Source of the DNA: Amylostereum areolatum
Taxonomy: Eukaryota; Basidiomycota; Agaricomycetes; Russulales; Stereaceae
Direction of reading: 5' to 3'
Length of the DNA stretch: 64,000 bases
Assembly: GCA_012932865.1 (NCBI GenBank)
Contig: SAXG01000062.1
Span: 186,001 to 250,000 of the forward strand
In this document: positions 1 to 9,299 of the stretch, piece after piece
How the letters are laid out: every line of letters starts with the position of its first letter
Numbering within the stretch: position 1 is the stretch's first letter
Notes under the pieces: model-generated
The model's input: the letters and a program-made list of their open reading frames with translations, nothing else
Databases searched by the model: none
Told to the model about the DNA's origin: nothing
Made by a program: the position numbers and the translations under genes

Positions 1-294
1 CCTGAGAAACTCCGGAAGTTTGCCTTGATCAACTCCCTCGGAGGAACGCAATCAATTGAGAGAGAGATTCGCCTTCATAAGCGTTTGAGCGCAGAGAATA
101 ACAACTACAGGACCGCAACAGAGGGTAAACCCGTCGTCGCACTTAGCGAATCCGGGGCAAACGAAGACGACGGATTTTTCGCAGCCGTTATCGAACGCAT
201 CTCCAGTGCTCCCTACAAGGCCTTGCCAAACCCGTCTTTCGGGCAATCCTCAAAGACAAGCACGGGAACTCAACACCCAGTTATACCTTCATAA
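1..294 (+). CDS. Unassigned open frame, 5' end outside window
   Basis: Frame 1 is open from the first base to a TAA at 292-294, giving 97 residues. The frame may start outside the window; the first ATG inside is at 25. The product is polar and I recognise no domain. It includes a stretch rich in Glu and Asp near residue 50 and a Ser/Thr-rich tail. It could be the last exon of a gene to the left or chance reading in non-coding DNA. No intron signal or neighbour helps decide. Confidence 0.25.
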   Translation, partial: PEKLRKFALINSLGGTQSIEREIRLHKRLSAENNNYRTATEGKPVVALSESGANEDDGFFAAVIERISSAPYKALPNPSFGQSSKTSTGTQHPVIPS

Positions 295-1446
295 GAGTCA
301 CTTTTTATAGCTCAACGGCCATTGAACGATCCTTTGTATATATACGTACCATACGAGCCACTGGTTGAATGCGACTGGGTGGCCCGGGTTAGGGTGTTCC
401 CTAACCTTCAGGTTGAAATCGGCCGGTTTGCTATTGTTCCCTCCGGCTTGGCCACCCCGTTCGCCGTTCCCTCCGGCCACTGTCCCTCCGTAAATCAGTC
501 TCTCCACTTTATCTATTGTATTTCTCGCCTCATTTATCTCGGATGACATGTAGCAACGGGGAAGATAAGTGTCAGGTAAGTCGTATAAGTCCGGGAACAA
601 CGAGGCAACAAGTCCCTCGCGCCCGACACGTCCCTCGCGCCCAAACTCCCTCGTCCTCACGCCCATTGCGCTCCCGTTTTCGCACCAATCCGCCCCTCCC
701 TCCGCTGTCGACCCGCTCCAATGCGCACCCTTTCCTACCCTTGACGGATCCCTCATCGCGCCCTCGCCCACGATTCCCGTGCGATCTAATCTCCCGTCTT
801 TGCCCTCGACCAGCCCAACGCCCGCTCACAGGCTCTCAACGTCCACTCCCTCACGTCCTTCCTCGCGTACCGCCCTCCCGTTCTTGCGCTGCCTTGTGTC
901 CTCACAGCCGCCTATACCCACGTGCACCTCCCTTCGCCATCTCCGCTCCCAGCGCGCACGCCGGGTCATCACGTCCACGCTCTCGCCTCCGGCTGAGCAG
1001 CAGACGGTCGTAAAGTGGACCACCGCCGATCTTCTCCGAGCTGGTCAACCCTGCTCAGTCCCAGTCCAACCTCAAGCCGTCCCAGAACCACCACGGCTAC
1101 TAAAGAAGAAGCCCGCCGCAGTGGAAGTGCGCATCGAGAGCTCATTGGGCATCTCGTCAACGGCGCGGTGTCCCTCCAGGAGGCCGATTTCGCCCTGCGT
1201 TCGGGCGGCGAAGCTAGTATGATCCTGTCTTGACCAGTCTTGACCTTGCTCACACTTGAAATCCAATCCCAGACCGTGCGCGCGACGCTCGTCGGACAAC
1301 GGGTACCCCATGCCCACGATGCGCGTACATGGACACCGGTTGGAGAATGGGGGCGCACCATAGGAGCAAGTGGACTCGGACGTATGACAAGAAAGTTGTG
1401 TTTGAAGTATTTAGAGCACGTAGTATTCATATCAGGGTGCTCCATG
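295..1446. other. Region without a recognisable gene
   Basis: A forward frame at 569-1222 is open for 217 codons. Its product is almost entirely Ser, Pro, Arg and Thr and reflects the C-rich composition (repeated CCCTCGCGCCC around 617-660), so I do not call it a gene. A perfect 8-bp stem with a 4-nt loop lies at 387-406 (GGTTAGGG/CCCTAACC). Nothing else is supported. Confidence 0.5.
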
Positions 1447-1493
1447 TAAGGTAGACCGCACTCAAAACCTGGGTGTTCACGTGCCGGCACGTG
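1447..1493 (+). repeat. Left 47-bp terminal inverted repeat of the MITE
   Basis: Perfect reverse complement of 1876-1922. It contains a nested palindrome made of two CACGTG boxes around a CCGG centre. Confidence 0.95.
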
Positions 1494-1875
1494 GACGGGC
1501 GCTTGTCACGCCCGCGTATCTTGAAGCCCATGATATTTGTTCGAACTTCGAACTACCGTCGAGAGCATTTCCACAGGCCACGGCTCACAGTTCGGTGGAT
1601 TCAATGTACAGTGTAAATGTATGCTACCACCAACTCGATTCCGTGGTGCAGGAAAGCAACAGAAATGCACTGAAGGGTTCAAAACCCTGGAAGTGTGAGG
1701 GTACCCGTGCTCGCTTCACTGAACAAGGCGGCGAGTGCTCGGGGACCACTGAAACATTGGTGATACTCTCATTTCAGGGTGTCTACATACACTCCCTTTC
1801 AGCCTAGCTAATCTCCGTGTGTTTGCGAAGCGTTCTCGTGGCTTGGGAAGGAGACATGTCACCGGATGTCACAAG

Positions 1876-1922
1876 CACGTGCCGGCACGTGAACACCCAG
1901 GTTTTGAGTGCGGTCTACCTTA
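1876..1922 (-). repeat. Right 47-bp terminal inverted repeat of the MITE
   Basis: Perfect reverse complement of 1447-1493. It starts with the same 16-bp CACGTG-type palindrome and ends in CTTA. Confidence 0.95.
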
Positions 1923-2065
1923 GTCACCTGTGATCATGCTCAAGTAATCTCAACACTGTTTAGCACACTGCTCAGCTACTGCTCAGTCGTCCGGAGTCAT
2001 TGTGTTTCGAACACGCAAACCATGTCAGTCAAAGTTCTATGGATAACAACAACAACAACAGTAGC

Positions 2066-3699
2066 CTATACATGCTCGTAGTACTCCACCATCATGAGCG
2101 CGAAGATCTTCCAACCCCTCTTGACGCTAACCTTCGGGCTACCGATACGGGCATACAAAGATGACGCGAATTGAACCATCTCGTCAGAGCCAAACTGGAA
2201 CAGCTTCTCATCTACAAACTGGGCCTTGAGACGATCCAGTGTAGGCTGAGGGATAGGAATCAGACAACGGTGACCACCCCACCATTCAGGATGATTGTAA
2301 AAATCCTTTCGCCGACCACCCGTAGGCATCGCTACCCGCTTTTGCTTCCGAACGCGATGTTTACCATGACGGACCACGTACGCGTCAAGATGTTCTTGGA
2401 CAATCTTTCCCCACAGCCAGTAGGCAACACCACTGCTCGCTGTTAACAAAACAGTCGCGGTTGGATGTTGAAAATAAAACGTACTCGTGAATGGGATCTT
2501 CCGGATGAAAGCCCGCACCTACTTGTCCTGCTTTCCATTTGAACTCGATGTTCGCGAGCACCTTCTCGAAGAGGGGCCGCCACGCCCTTTCCCGTGTAAT
2601 GTTGTAGATGCTTTTTGTATACACGTGAGGGGGGAAGGTGCGTGGATCTAGGGCCGGCGCAAACCGGACGCTGAAAAGAGTCATTTTATGCTTTCGGTAT
2701 CAACCACATACAACGGACCGAAGATTGGTTTGCATGGAACCGATGGGGCCGTTTTCGGTGCCCATATCACTAGTGCTCTGCATGGGGCATCCTGTAGTGC
2801 CACACACACGCAGGAGAACATGTCAGTGATCGGAAAATGATGAGATGGATGTAGCTTACCTCCCGCTTTATGCATTGTCTCAACATGGACTGCGACAGGA
2901 ACCATAGGATTCCGCCCATTGGCGCTAGGGACTGCACGTAGTCGCAGCTCCTTCCTGCTGTACTTGTCCGAGTTGCCAAATATGCTTAGCCTCATAGATA
3001 ACGCGAGCTTCTCATGCCCGTCCATACACCATTCTTCGTCTGGCCCCGCAGACCAGAGCGCACTCTGGTGCACCCTACGAGTCCGCGGATGGCGTGCCGC
3101 CACGGCATCTGGATTGAGTGTACAAAGGACGTTGAGTACAAACGCTCTGAAAGACCCGTATCAGCTTAGAGATTCTTTCAACAGGAAGCTCGAAGATTAC
3201 CCACCTTTTAAGATGGACACCCTTTTCCTTCAACGTCTCGATCACCGCCCTTGACCCATGCCGCCCCAAGGGGTCATCCTCTAGAGCGCCTATAATTTCT
3301 GCGGCCGCTTGAGCTGCTGGGAGTGTGCTTGTCCTGGCTGTGACAATTTGTCCGCTGGCACGCATTTGACGCATGATACGTTCGATGCTACTCAGCCTGA
3401 AACAATGGGCATAAGAAAAATAGGAAAACCACGATACACGCAATCACGTACGAGATCGAGATGTCGTTCTCATCCAGCAGTATTTCCGGAAGATCCTTGA
3501 CTCTGACATTGTCATTGAGATGTCCTTGGATGATCTCGGGGAGGTCGGGATATTGTTTCACTGGAGAGCGATGAGCAATGCGAATGGAAGCATGGACGGA
3601 ATACGCACAGATGCTTTGCTTCCCAAGGCCATTTGCCCCATTGGGGTTGTTGCTGGGCCGACGAGACCCCGAACGAAGGGAAGGAGGAGGGATACTCAT
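2066..3699 (-). CDS. Integrase-core (DDE) domain protein, six exons
   Basis: I assemble six reverse-strand exons: 3699-3452, 3396-3205, 3146-2860, 2791-2719, 2670-2519 and 2439-2066. They total 1,326 nt, an uninterrupted 441 residues. All five introns are 48-79 nt with GT...AG ends; the donors at 2718 and 2518 are weak. The product matches the basidiomycete integrase-core family (Pfam calls it an integrase core domain; I know it from memory only). An N-terminal helical region precedes a DDE fold with visible anchors CMDGHEKL, SDMGTEN and NITRERAW, consistent with the catalytic D, D and E. A C-terminal region with YWLWGKIVQ and a GGHRCL segment follows. The ATG at 3699 lies about 65 nt downstream of a TATA box. 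Such genes may be transposon genes or domesticated ones; I see no terminal repeats around it. The open frame and clean introns argue it is intact. Function beyond DNA-strand transfer chemistry is unknown. Confidence 0.75.
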
Positions 3700-3760
3700 G
3701 ATAATAGCGCCAAGAAAGAAAAGAGAGGATGTTTGAGTTTGTGAGAGAGAGAAGTCCCGA

Positions 3761-3770
3761 GTTTATATAA
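3761..3770 (-). promoter_or_regulatory. TATA box of the integrase-core gene
   Basis: Reading the reverse strand, TTATATAAAC lies about 62-71 nt before the ATG at 3699. A CT-rich initiator-like stretch follows in between. Position and composition suit a fungal core promoter. Confidence 0.55.
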
Positions 3771-3834
3771 CGCCAGCCCAGGCGCAGTGGCCTCCGACAC
3801 GGCAACAACAATAAGTAGTCATACAATAAGTTGA

Positions 3835-4720
3835 GGCGGCATCCGATCTGGCCTCAACCACTTCAGGCCGACGAGCATCACGCTCCAGTGTGGTGCCGAC
3901 TCGCTCGGCCTTGATCGCCTCGGCGCGTTCAACCTGTCCATCGCCGCGCACGGCGAGTGCGTGAACCACGTGCGCACGTTCGGCGTCCCGCTCCTCGTCG
4001 TGGGTGGCAGCGGGTACACGCTCAAGAATGTCGTTGGACTTATGAGACCGCCGTGCTCCTCGTCGCCGAGGTCCCGGACGAGCTCCCTGCAACCGTGTCG
4101 ATTCGTTCTTCGAGGACTTCGTATGGAAGCTGCACCCGCCGCTCACGAGCAAGGTGTTAAGGACGGTCCTTATCACGTGACAAGCGGCTCAGGCTACAGT
4201 ACTCTTACGCGTGAGAGGTGGGATCAGGTGATCCAGACGTCTCGGTTATACGAAGGTGAAGATCGATAGACGAAGCAGTAAGTCTTCGCAGAAGACTTAG
4301 GCGAGTCTATCAACTTAGTTTGCTTAGGATTCTCTTTAGTGTTTTTAAGAGGAGGTTCTATTAAGAACAGTCCTGTATTTACAAAGAGAACGAGCTGAGG
4401 AATGGCTCGTTCGATGAGCCTCCTTTTATAAGAAAGGAGGTCGAGTAAATATATGTACATTGAGTGACGGTCGCATCAAGTATCTACGGGGATGAGACTG
4501 TGGCACCGTCGCGGCTGTGCCGTTGAGACGGTGACGATCTGTGGCACTGTCGTTGGAATGGTGACGATCTGTGGCACTGTCGTCGTCGCGTTGTTGAGAC
4601 GGTTACGAACTGGGGCACAGTCGTAATCCGTCGTTTAGCGACGTCCTTCCTAATAAGGCAATGGAAAATGAAGTACCTTGGACAAGTTGTAACACAAGGT
4701 CGAGAACCAGAGACGACGAT
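3835..4720 (+). pseudogene. Class I histone deacetylase fragment split by a solo LTR
   Basis: From about 3850 the forward strand reads as the C-terminal part of an RPD3/HOS2-type zinc histone deacetylase: [34 protein letters not shown], then [30 protein letters not shown]. At least two frameshifts are needed, near 4035 and 4100. The metal-binding N-terminal two thirds are absent. The frame enters a solo LTR at 4155 and resumes after it with KVENQ (4697-4711), as expected if the LTR landed in the coding sequence and duplicated CAAGG. The LHPPL..KVENQ string resembles Hos2 more than Rpd3, from memory. Intact enzymes deacetylate histone tails in corepressor complexes; this fragment cannot. Confidence 0.8.
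4155..4694 (-). mobile_element. Solo LTR of Gyp-A type, duplication CAAGG
   Basis: This 540-bp sequence starts TGTTAAGG and ends TTGTAACA, and is flanked by perfect CAAGG copies (4150-4154 and 4695-4699). It is closely similar to 5619-6166, the LTR next to Gyp-A. It contains about three imperfect tandem units around GTGGCACTGTCG at 4500-4620 and a TATAAAAGG-like box on the reverse strand near 4425, which sets the transcriptional sense to minus. No internal retroelement sequence flanks it, so it is a solo LTR left by LTR-LTR recombination. Confidence 0.9.
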
Positions 4721-5009
4721 GGCAACGAACACTGAATTGCGGAAGGGGTGGTGAGGAAAGTGATGGGGAGATTATATGAAAAGCGCGCACCTCCTTCAGA
4801 GCCGTTTATCTTCGGAGCGCTGGAGGTGTGCGTAGGTGAAGGTGAAGGAGTACGCTAACCGATGAGAGAGGCAAGTTTGAAGTAGGTAAACCCTCCCCTG
4901 CGAGAATCGAGAATGTGAGGGAAAGAAAGACACAGGCTAGGTGGCGGCGACGGCGATGCACATGGTCCCGCTGCGCGCAAATGATTAGGGGGCGAGACGG
5001 AAGAGTCAT

Positions 5010-5340
5010 CCACCCTGCTGAATGCAAGAAGGGTTAACGTACACGTCGAACGGTGCAGGGGGGGGGATACGAGCTGTGGAGGAGAGGACTTCGCGTTGCA
5101 TGTCCTTGCCATCCACCCACGCCTTGCCATTGATCTCGAGATCCCAAGCGAGAGCGGCCTCGAAGAACTTCTTGTCATCCTCATTGTCGAGGTCGAGTTG
5201 TAGCACTCGAAGTCGGGAACAACTTCAACGACAGGCTTGATGTCTTCCCCGCGTGCAATGAGGGTGCCAGTGATGATGGAGTCGTCGGTCTTGCCGAGAA
5301 ACGGTACTCCAGATCCTCGTGGGCTGTTCGTATAATTATT
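5010..5340 (-). pseudogene. eEF1B-gamma C-terminal domain fragment
   Basis: On the reverse strand, 5330-5230 reads TDDSIITGTLIARGEDIKP and VVEVVPDFE. After a frame change near 5200 it continues LDLDNEDDKKFFEAALAWDL and EINGKAWVDGK, ending near 5095. This matches the conserved C-terminal domain of translation elongation factor 1B gamma (known motifs: DWE.Y...KLD, WDLEIDGK.W.DGK). The N-terminal glutathione-transferase-like domain is not identifiable. The fragment is frameshifted and lacks a proper terminus, so it is non-functional. It lies beside an unrelated histone deacetylase fragment in the opposite orientation, which suggests captured or shuffled exons rather than a decaying local gene pair. 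Confidence 0.7.
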
Positions 5341-5618
5341 CATGCGTGCCCCCTTCGTCGTTCATTGCGATCGCGCTGACCTTTGTTCATTGTTGAACGT
5401 CGCTGCAGATGTGAAAAACATTGCCAGGATGGATGGTCTGAGGCCCTCGCGCGCGCAAGACGCGAACCCAAGCACACCCAAGCACGGAGTCGAGGCTGGT
5501 GTGGGGATTGGCGAGCTATGTTCGCCAAAACCTTGATGTTGGCCAGGTCCTTCTCGACGCGGTCGGGTCGACTCACTGCTTCGGGAGTGGTACGAATCTT
5601 GGATCTCAGCGGGGTGGT

Positions 5619-6166
5619 TGTTAAGGACGGTCCTTATCATGTGACAAGCGGCTCAGGCTACAGTACTCTTATGTGTGAGAGGTGGGATCAGGTGATCCAG
5701 ACGTCTCGGTTGCGCGAAGGTTAGAGTCGATAAGCGAAGCGGTAAGTATTCACGGAATACTTAGGCGAGCTTTCGACTTTAGTTTGGATTCTCTTTAGTA
5801 GACTTAAGAGGAGGTTCTTTAGTTAGAACAGTCCTGTATTTACAAAGAGAACGAGCTGGGGAATAGCTCGTTCGTTGAGCCTCCTTTTATAAGAAAGGAG
5901 GTCGAGTAAACATATGTACATTGAGCGACGGTTGTATCAAGTATCTACGGGGACGAGACTGTGGCACCGTCGTGGCTATGCCGTTGAGACGGTGACGATC
6001 TGCGGCACTGTCGTGGCTATGCCGTTGAGACGGTGACAATCTGTGGCACTGTCGTGGTCGCGTCGTTGAGACGGTTACGAACTGGGGCACAGTCGTAATC
6101 CGTCGTTTAGCGACGTCCTTCCGAATAGAGCAAGGGAAAATGAGATACCTTATCGGAGTTGTAACA
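5619..6166 (-). repeat. 3' LTR of Gyp-A (548 bp)
   Basis: Begins TGTTAAGG and ends GTTGTAACA on the forward strand, like the solo LTR at 4155-4694. It contains imperfect tandem units around GTGGCACTGTCG (5955-6075). It also has two hairpins: GAACGAGCT/AGCTCGTTC near 5850, and a CCTCCTT/AAGGAGG stem near 5880-5900 around a reverse-strand TTATAAAAGG box. A purine tract on the reverse strand abuts its inner end, which makes it a 3' LTR. Confidence 0.85.
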
Positions 6167-6390
6167 CTATCCCCCTCTCTAGAATCGACGTCTCGTAGAT
6201 TCGCGAATCGGATGGGTTCCATGGGAAGTTCTTGAACACGTTCGTTCGGTCGACGCCATCGTTGGATGAAGATTATTGATGTGAGGGCGGTAAGGACGGT
6301 AAGTGTTACGATCACACTTATGACAATGATGAGTGAACGTGGAGTGGTCGCAGTGAACATTGTGAGATCGGGTGATTGAGTGGGCTGCAT
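5887..6390 (-). CDS. Small single-pass membrane protein ORF at the 3' end of Gyp-A
   Basis: The ATG at 6390 opens 167 codons. Residues 18-42 form one strongly hydrophobic Ile/Val/Leu/Thr-rich segment followed by QRWRRPNERV, a positive-inside signature, so the C-terminal side should be cytosolic. The frame runs through the purine tract and into the LTR, so the last 90 or so residues are LTR-encoded and probably not original. There is no cleavable signal peptide pattern and no Cys pairs in the short N-terminal ectodomain. I do not recognise a family. The place, directly before the purine tract, is where env-like genes lie in some LTR elements. It could also be a chance hydrophobic stretch. Confidence 0.4.
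   Translation of the reverse strand: MQPTQSPDLTMFTATTPRSLIIVISVIVTLTVLTALTSIIFIQRWRRPNERVQELPMEPIRFANLRDVDSREGDSVTTPIRYLIFPCSIRKDVAKRRITTVPQFVTVSTTRPRQCHRLSPSQRHSHDSAADRHRLNGIATTVPQSRPRRYLIQPSLNVHMFTRPPFL
6167..6181 (-). promoter_or_regulatory. Polypurine tract of Gyp-A
   Basis: On the reverse strand the 15 bases before the LTR read AGAGAGGGGGATAG plus one more purine-side base. This is the expected plus-strand primer directly upstream of a 3' LTR. Confidence 0.75.
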
Positions 6391-6465
6391 CGTGTTTTCT
6401 GATTTTTCTTATCTTGACGCTCACTCTTCTTATGTTTGTTCAAAACCGGGCGATAGAATTCTATT

Positions 6466-6852
6466 CTACCGCTTCAACCACGACTCCACTACTTTCATAT
6501 CCTCCCCGTCCATCGTGGGAGACCCTAGCCTATGCCCTATCCTCGTCGTCATGACTGGGTCGTCGGGGTTTCTGAATCGGGGCCCGTGCTTCTTGAAGAC
6601 TCCTTTGATACCGCATCTCCGCTTCGATTCCTGCAGCGCTTCTTCGTCGAGGCTTCTCGGCCTCTTCATGGCGCGAGCGACGTCCGGACGGCTTAGGAGT
6701 TCCGTGACTCGCTTGAGATGACGAAGGAGTTCTTCGTCGCGTGGGTCGGGCGTGGGAGTGCGCGAGGAGACGGGCGAGGGAGGAGGGGTGGTAGGAGGAG
6801 TGCAATCGGTGGTGGAGAGGTTGCGCGAGGACGAGGCGAGAGTAGAAGACAT
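6466..6852 (-). CDS. Basic, Pro-rich ORF in the Gyp-A 3' module
   Basis: From the ATG at 6852 the frame gives 128 residues. The first 45 are Ser/Thr/Pro-rich. A helical segment follows (DEELLRHLKRVTELLSRPDV), then MKRPRSLDEEALQESKRR, which looks like a bipartite nuclear localisation signal. The C-terminal part is basic and Gly-rich. It has no recognised domain. An upstream in-frame extension passes a run of 16 G at 6944-6959 and is probably leader. It sits between the membrane ORF and the 330-codon ORF, all on the sense strand of Gyp-A. The frame is open while pol of the same element is badly broken, which is notable but not proof of function. Confidence 0.4.
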   Translation of the reverse strand: MSSTLASSSRNLSTTDCTPPTTPPPSPVSSRTPTPDPRDEELLRHLKRVTELLSRPDVARAMKRPRSLDEEALQESKRRCGIKGVFKKHGPRFRNPDDPVMTTRIGHRLGSPTMDGEDMKVVESWLKR

Positions 6853-7446
6853 TTTTGTGGATTTGGGCGGTGCGAGTGAGTTTGTTAGACGACGTCTGAG
6901 GATGTCGTTGTCGCTGTGGCTTTCCCTTTTATCCTTATGATGTGGGGGGGGGGGGGGGGCAATGATGTAATCATTGCCGTCAATCGTAAGCGAGAGTTCG
7001 TACATAATCAAAACTGAGTCGTAAGTAAACGACGCGGCCAGTGCATCGCATAGAGAATGCCAAGCGTTTCGCCTTCCTCATAGCGATAGGAACCGGTATA
7101 GTAGAGAAGTCCGAGGAAAATATGCGTGCGAATGAGGGCGCAGTCCGTGATTAGTCCGAGAATTATCGTAACAATGGATGCAAAAGCGCGATGATGACGA
7201 TGAGAGAGAACGTCCGAGTGCGTAATGATGGGTAAAGTCTGTCCGCGCGCTTACCAGGGCTCCGGCCAGTGATCCTTCGACTCCTCTGCTTCCTGCAAGT
7301 CCCAATCTTCTTCCTTCCAGAAGAGATCGTCGACGCGCCAAGAGTGATTGAAGCGCGAGGGGGGTTCTCGCTGAGTGCGGAGCATTGCGTCCTCCCAGTA
7401 CAGCCACTGCTCAGTGGCGTGTTGGGCAGCTTCATGCGTCAGGCTC

Positions 7447-8439
7447 TCACGTCGCGTGAGGAATCCAGAAGCTGCCTGTGGGCGTGGGCGGTAGCGTCGG
7501 TACGTCGGATGGTGGGGGTGGGACCATCAGGTTCCTGGACCGAACTGATATCCGGAGGCTCAGTTGGCGATGAAGAGGAGTCGTGCCGGAGGGGTAGCAG
7601 GACGGATTGGGGAAGTGAGGGGGACCGTTCTTGCGACGGGGCAATCTCGGCGGAGATGGCCTCGCTGCCGATTTGCAGCGTTTCCGCGGCTTCAGGAATT
7701 GCGTCCACTTCTCCTGCTCCACGTGGTCGGCTCGTTGTTCCATTGGTCCGAGGGATTTCTGGCTGCTTCTTCCGCCTGTGTCCGTGAACTGTCCGACTCG
7801 TCCGTTAGGTTGAGTCCGTGCTCCGGTTCCGGCGAGCGGTTCTCCATCATGCTCGACTATCTTCTGGAGTCTCTGAAGTTCTTCCTCACCGATGCATCGG
7901 GGAGCCGAGCTCTCTTGTCCCTTGAACGGTCTTCTCGGGGTCGACAGAATCATGTTTACGTCGCTGTGCGGTGACTCGGGAATCTTGGGTGAGGGACTCG
8001 ACGTGGTCGGGGTACGCGTAGGATGAGGGATAGGCGGGGCCGCCCTGCCACGGCATGGAGTGCGCAGTAGAATTGGGAATGGAGTTGGCGGTCTAGGCAC
8101 GGCGGCAGCCGAGAAGTGTCCTAGGTACCGGGAACTCGTGGGGGTCTTCCGGCCGTTGTCGCTCTGGGGAAACCAGGGGCTGTCCCGAGTGTGCTTCTCG
8201 GGTATGCGTTTCAGCGACGGGAGGTCGGATGGGGTTAGTTGGGTGGAGCCGGGGATGGGTATGGATCCCGGGTGGGAGCGGTGACGGTCGTGGAGGGGCG
8301 TTAGGAAGAGACGGGGGTCTGGCAGGGGGATGATGGGATCGGGTCGAAAGTATAGCCCGGGGAGATGTGATTCCATGGAAGATGAGGTCGATGTCGGGGC
8401 CGTCGCGTGCGACATATGGGGAACTCCGGTAGTTTCCAT
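7447..8439 (-). CDS. 330-codon Pro/Ser-rich ORF in the Gyp-A 3' module
   Basis: Open for 330 residues on the element's sense strand. The product is Pro-, Ser- and Arg-rich and looks disordered, with a more ordered segment EEELQRLQKIVEHDGEPLAG and a basic block LKPRKRCKSAARPSPPRLPR. A short frame just upstream (8515-8440, MEQVNWLNWERHTFGRLE) seems to belong to the same protein through one frameshift. Downstream, in a third frame, a Trp-rich acidic stretch (WRVDDLFWKEEDWDLQEAEE, about 7355-7270) may be its C-terminus. No family recognised. It lies after the chromodomain, where standard chromoviruses have only a short untranslated region. Confidence 0.4.
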   Translation of the reverse strand: METTGVPHMSHATAPTSTSSSMESHLPGLYFRPDPIIPLPDPRLFLTPLHDRHRSHPGSIPIPGSTQLTPSDLPSLKRIPEKHTRDSPWFPQSDNGRKTPTSSRYLGHFSAAAVPRPPTPFPILLRTPCRGRAAPPIPHPTRTPTTSSPSPKIPESPHSDVNMILSTPRRPFKGQESSAPRCIGEEELQRLQKIVEHDGEPLAGTGARTQPNGRVGQFTDTGGRSSQKSLGPMEQRADHVEQEKWTQFLKPRKRCKSAARPSPPRLPRRKNGPPHFPNPSCYPSGTTPLHRQLSLRISVRSRNLMVPPPPSDVPTLPPTPTGSFWIPHAT

Positions 8440-8833
8440 TCGCTTGCGGAGGATTTCTCCCTTCTAGGCGGCCGAAGGTGTGTCTTTCCCAATTGAGCCA
8501 GTTGACCTGTTCCACTTCAGTAGGAATTTGGAGTTCTGCGAGTTAGTACAGCCCTGGCTAGCTTCCGGAATCGTCGAAGAAGTCTGACCTCCCGTTCCTC
8601 CATCTCGGTCGAGAGGTAGGTACCTCGAGTCTAGCTGGAGGAGTTCTTCGTGAGCATCTTGATGTTTCTCAATGTTCTGGAGTCGGCCGACTCCCTCCTG
8701 GGTCGTCGATCCGTTCTGGCCTCTCGAGGCTACTCCGGCTACATGCGGGCTATCTGCTTCTATTATCGAGATCGGGTGGGACTTCCTCGCTCCGGGCCAC
8801 GGAGCGCATTAGCACCTGTGAGGATCCGGGTGC

Positions 8834-9076
8834 TCAGTTAGGGTTCTTCTGTGTGCTTCTAAGCGGCTTACCCCTTGCTCTCCTTTTCTCGTCTGGTCCT
8901 GACCTAGCGGAGAGGTACTGACTTAATTGCAGGATTGCTGCAATCGAGCGATGAAGCATCTCCCAGAGGGCGTTCCTGTGAGTGTGGTGTACTGTTGCAG
9001 AGAGGCGGAGGGGTCGACATTGCTGGTGGACGATGGATTGGTAGGGAATTGTTGGTGCGTTTGGGGTGGTGGACAT
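8834..9076 (-). CDS. Small ORF directly after the Gyp-A chromodomain
   Basis: The ATG at 9076 gives 80 residues with a plausible amphipathic centre (ALWEMLHRSIAAILQLSQYL) and a basic tail. It starts about 240 nt downstream of the chromodomain remnant. No domain recognised; it may be the first exon or frame of the 3' module. Confidence 0.25.
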   Translation of the reverse strand: MSTTPNAPTIPYQSIVHQQCRPLRLSATVHHTHRNALWEMLHRSIAAILQLSQYLSARSGPDEKRRARGKPLRSTQKNPN

Positions 9077-9299
9077 TGGTGATCTGTCTGTTGAACCCTA
9101 GGTTTTTATCCCCTCTTGTGGCAGTGCATTCGCCTGAATGGTGTTGAGTCTCACCATGTTTGCTTTTGTCTTGCGTTCTTTCGTTGTGTGGCTGTTTTGC
9201 TGTGCTACAGCGTCTCGTCGACATCATTAGATTCTGTGTCGGTATCCTTGATTGGCTGTGGTAGCGACCGTGCTTTAGGGTTATTCCGGTGGAACTCTG

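Larger units (their letters stand above)
1447..1922. mobile_element. MITE with 47-bp perfect terminal inverted repeats
   Basis: Bases 1447-1493 and 1876-1922 are exact reverse complements over 47 bp. Both ends terminate in TA, so the element may be AGGTAGACC...GGTCTACCT between TA dinucleotides, as expected of Tc1/mariner-type non-autonomous elements. Each inverted repeat carries its own 16-bp perfect palindrome (CACGTGCCGGCACGTG, starting at 1478 and 1876). The roughly 380-bp core has no convincing coding potential and no transposase motif. The TA target is inferred; with repeats this long a different superfamily with another target length is possible. Confidence 0.88.

Noticed and set aside
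387..406. Telomere-like TTAGGG
   Set aside because: It is a single hairpin (GGTTAGGG/CCCTAACC), not an array.
569..1222. 217-codon forward ORF as a gene
   Set aside because: The Ser/Pro/Arg-only composition follows from C-rich DNA; overlapping frames are open too, and no start or intron signal stands out.
6944..6959. G16 homopolymer as a regulatory or origin element
   Set aside because: It is simply a homopolymer in the leader of an ORF; it may also be inaccurate in length.
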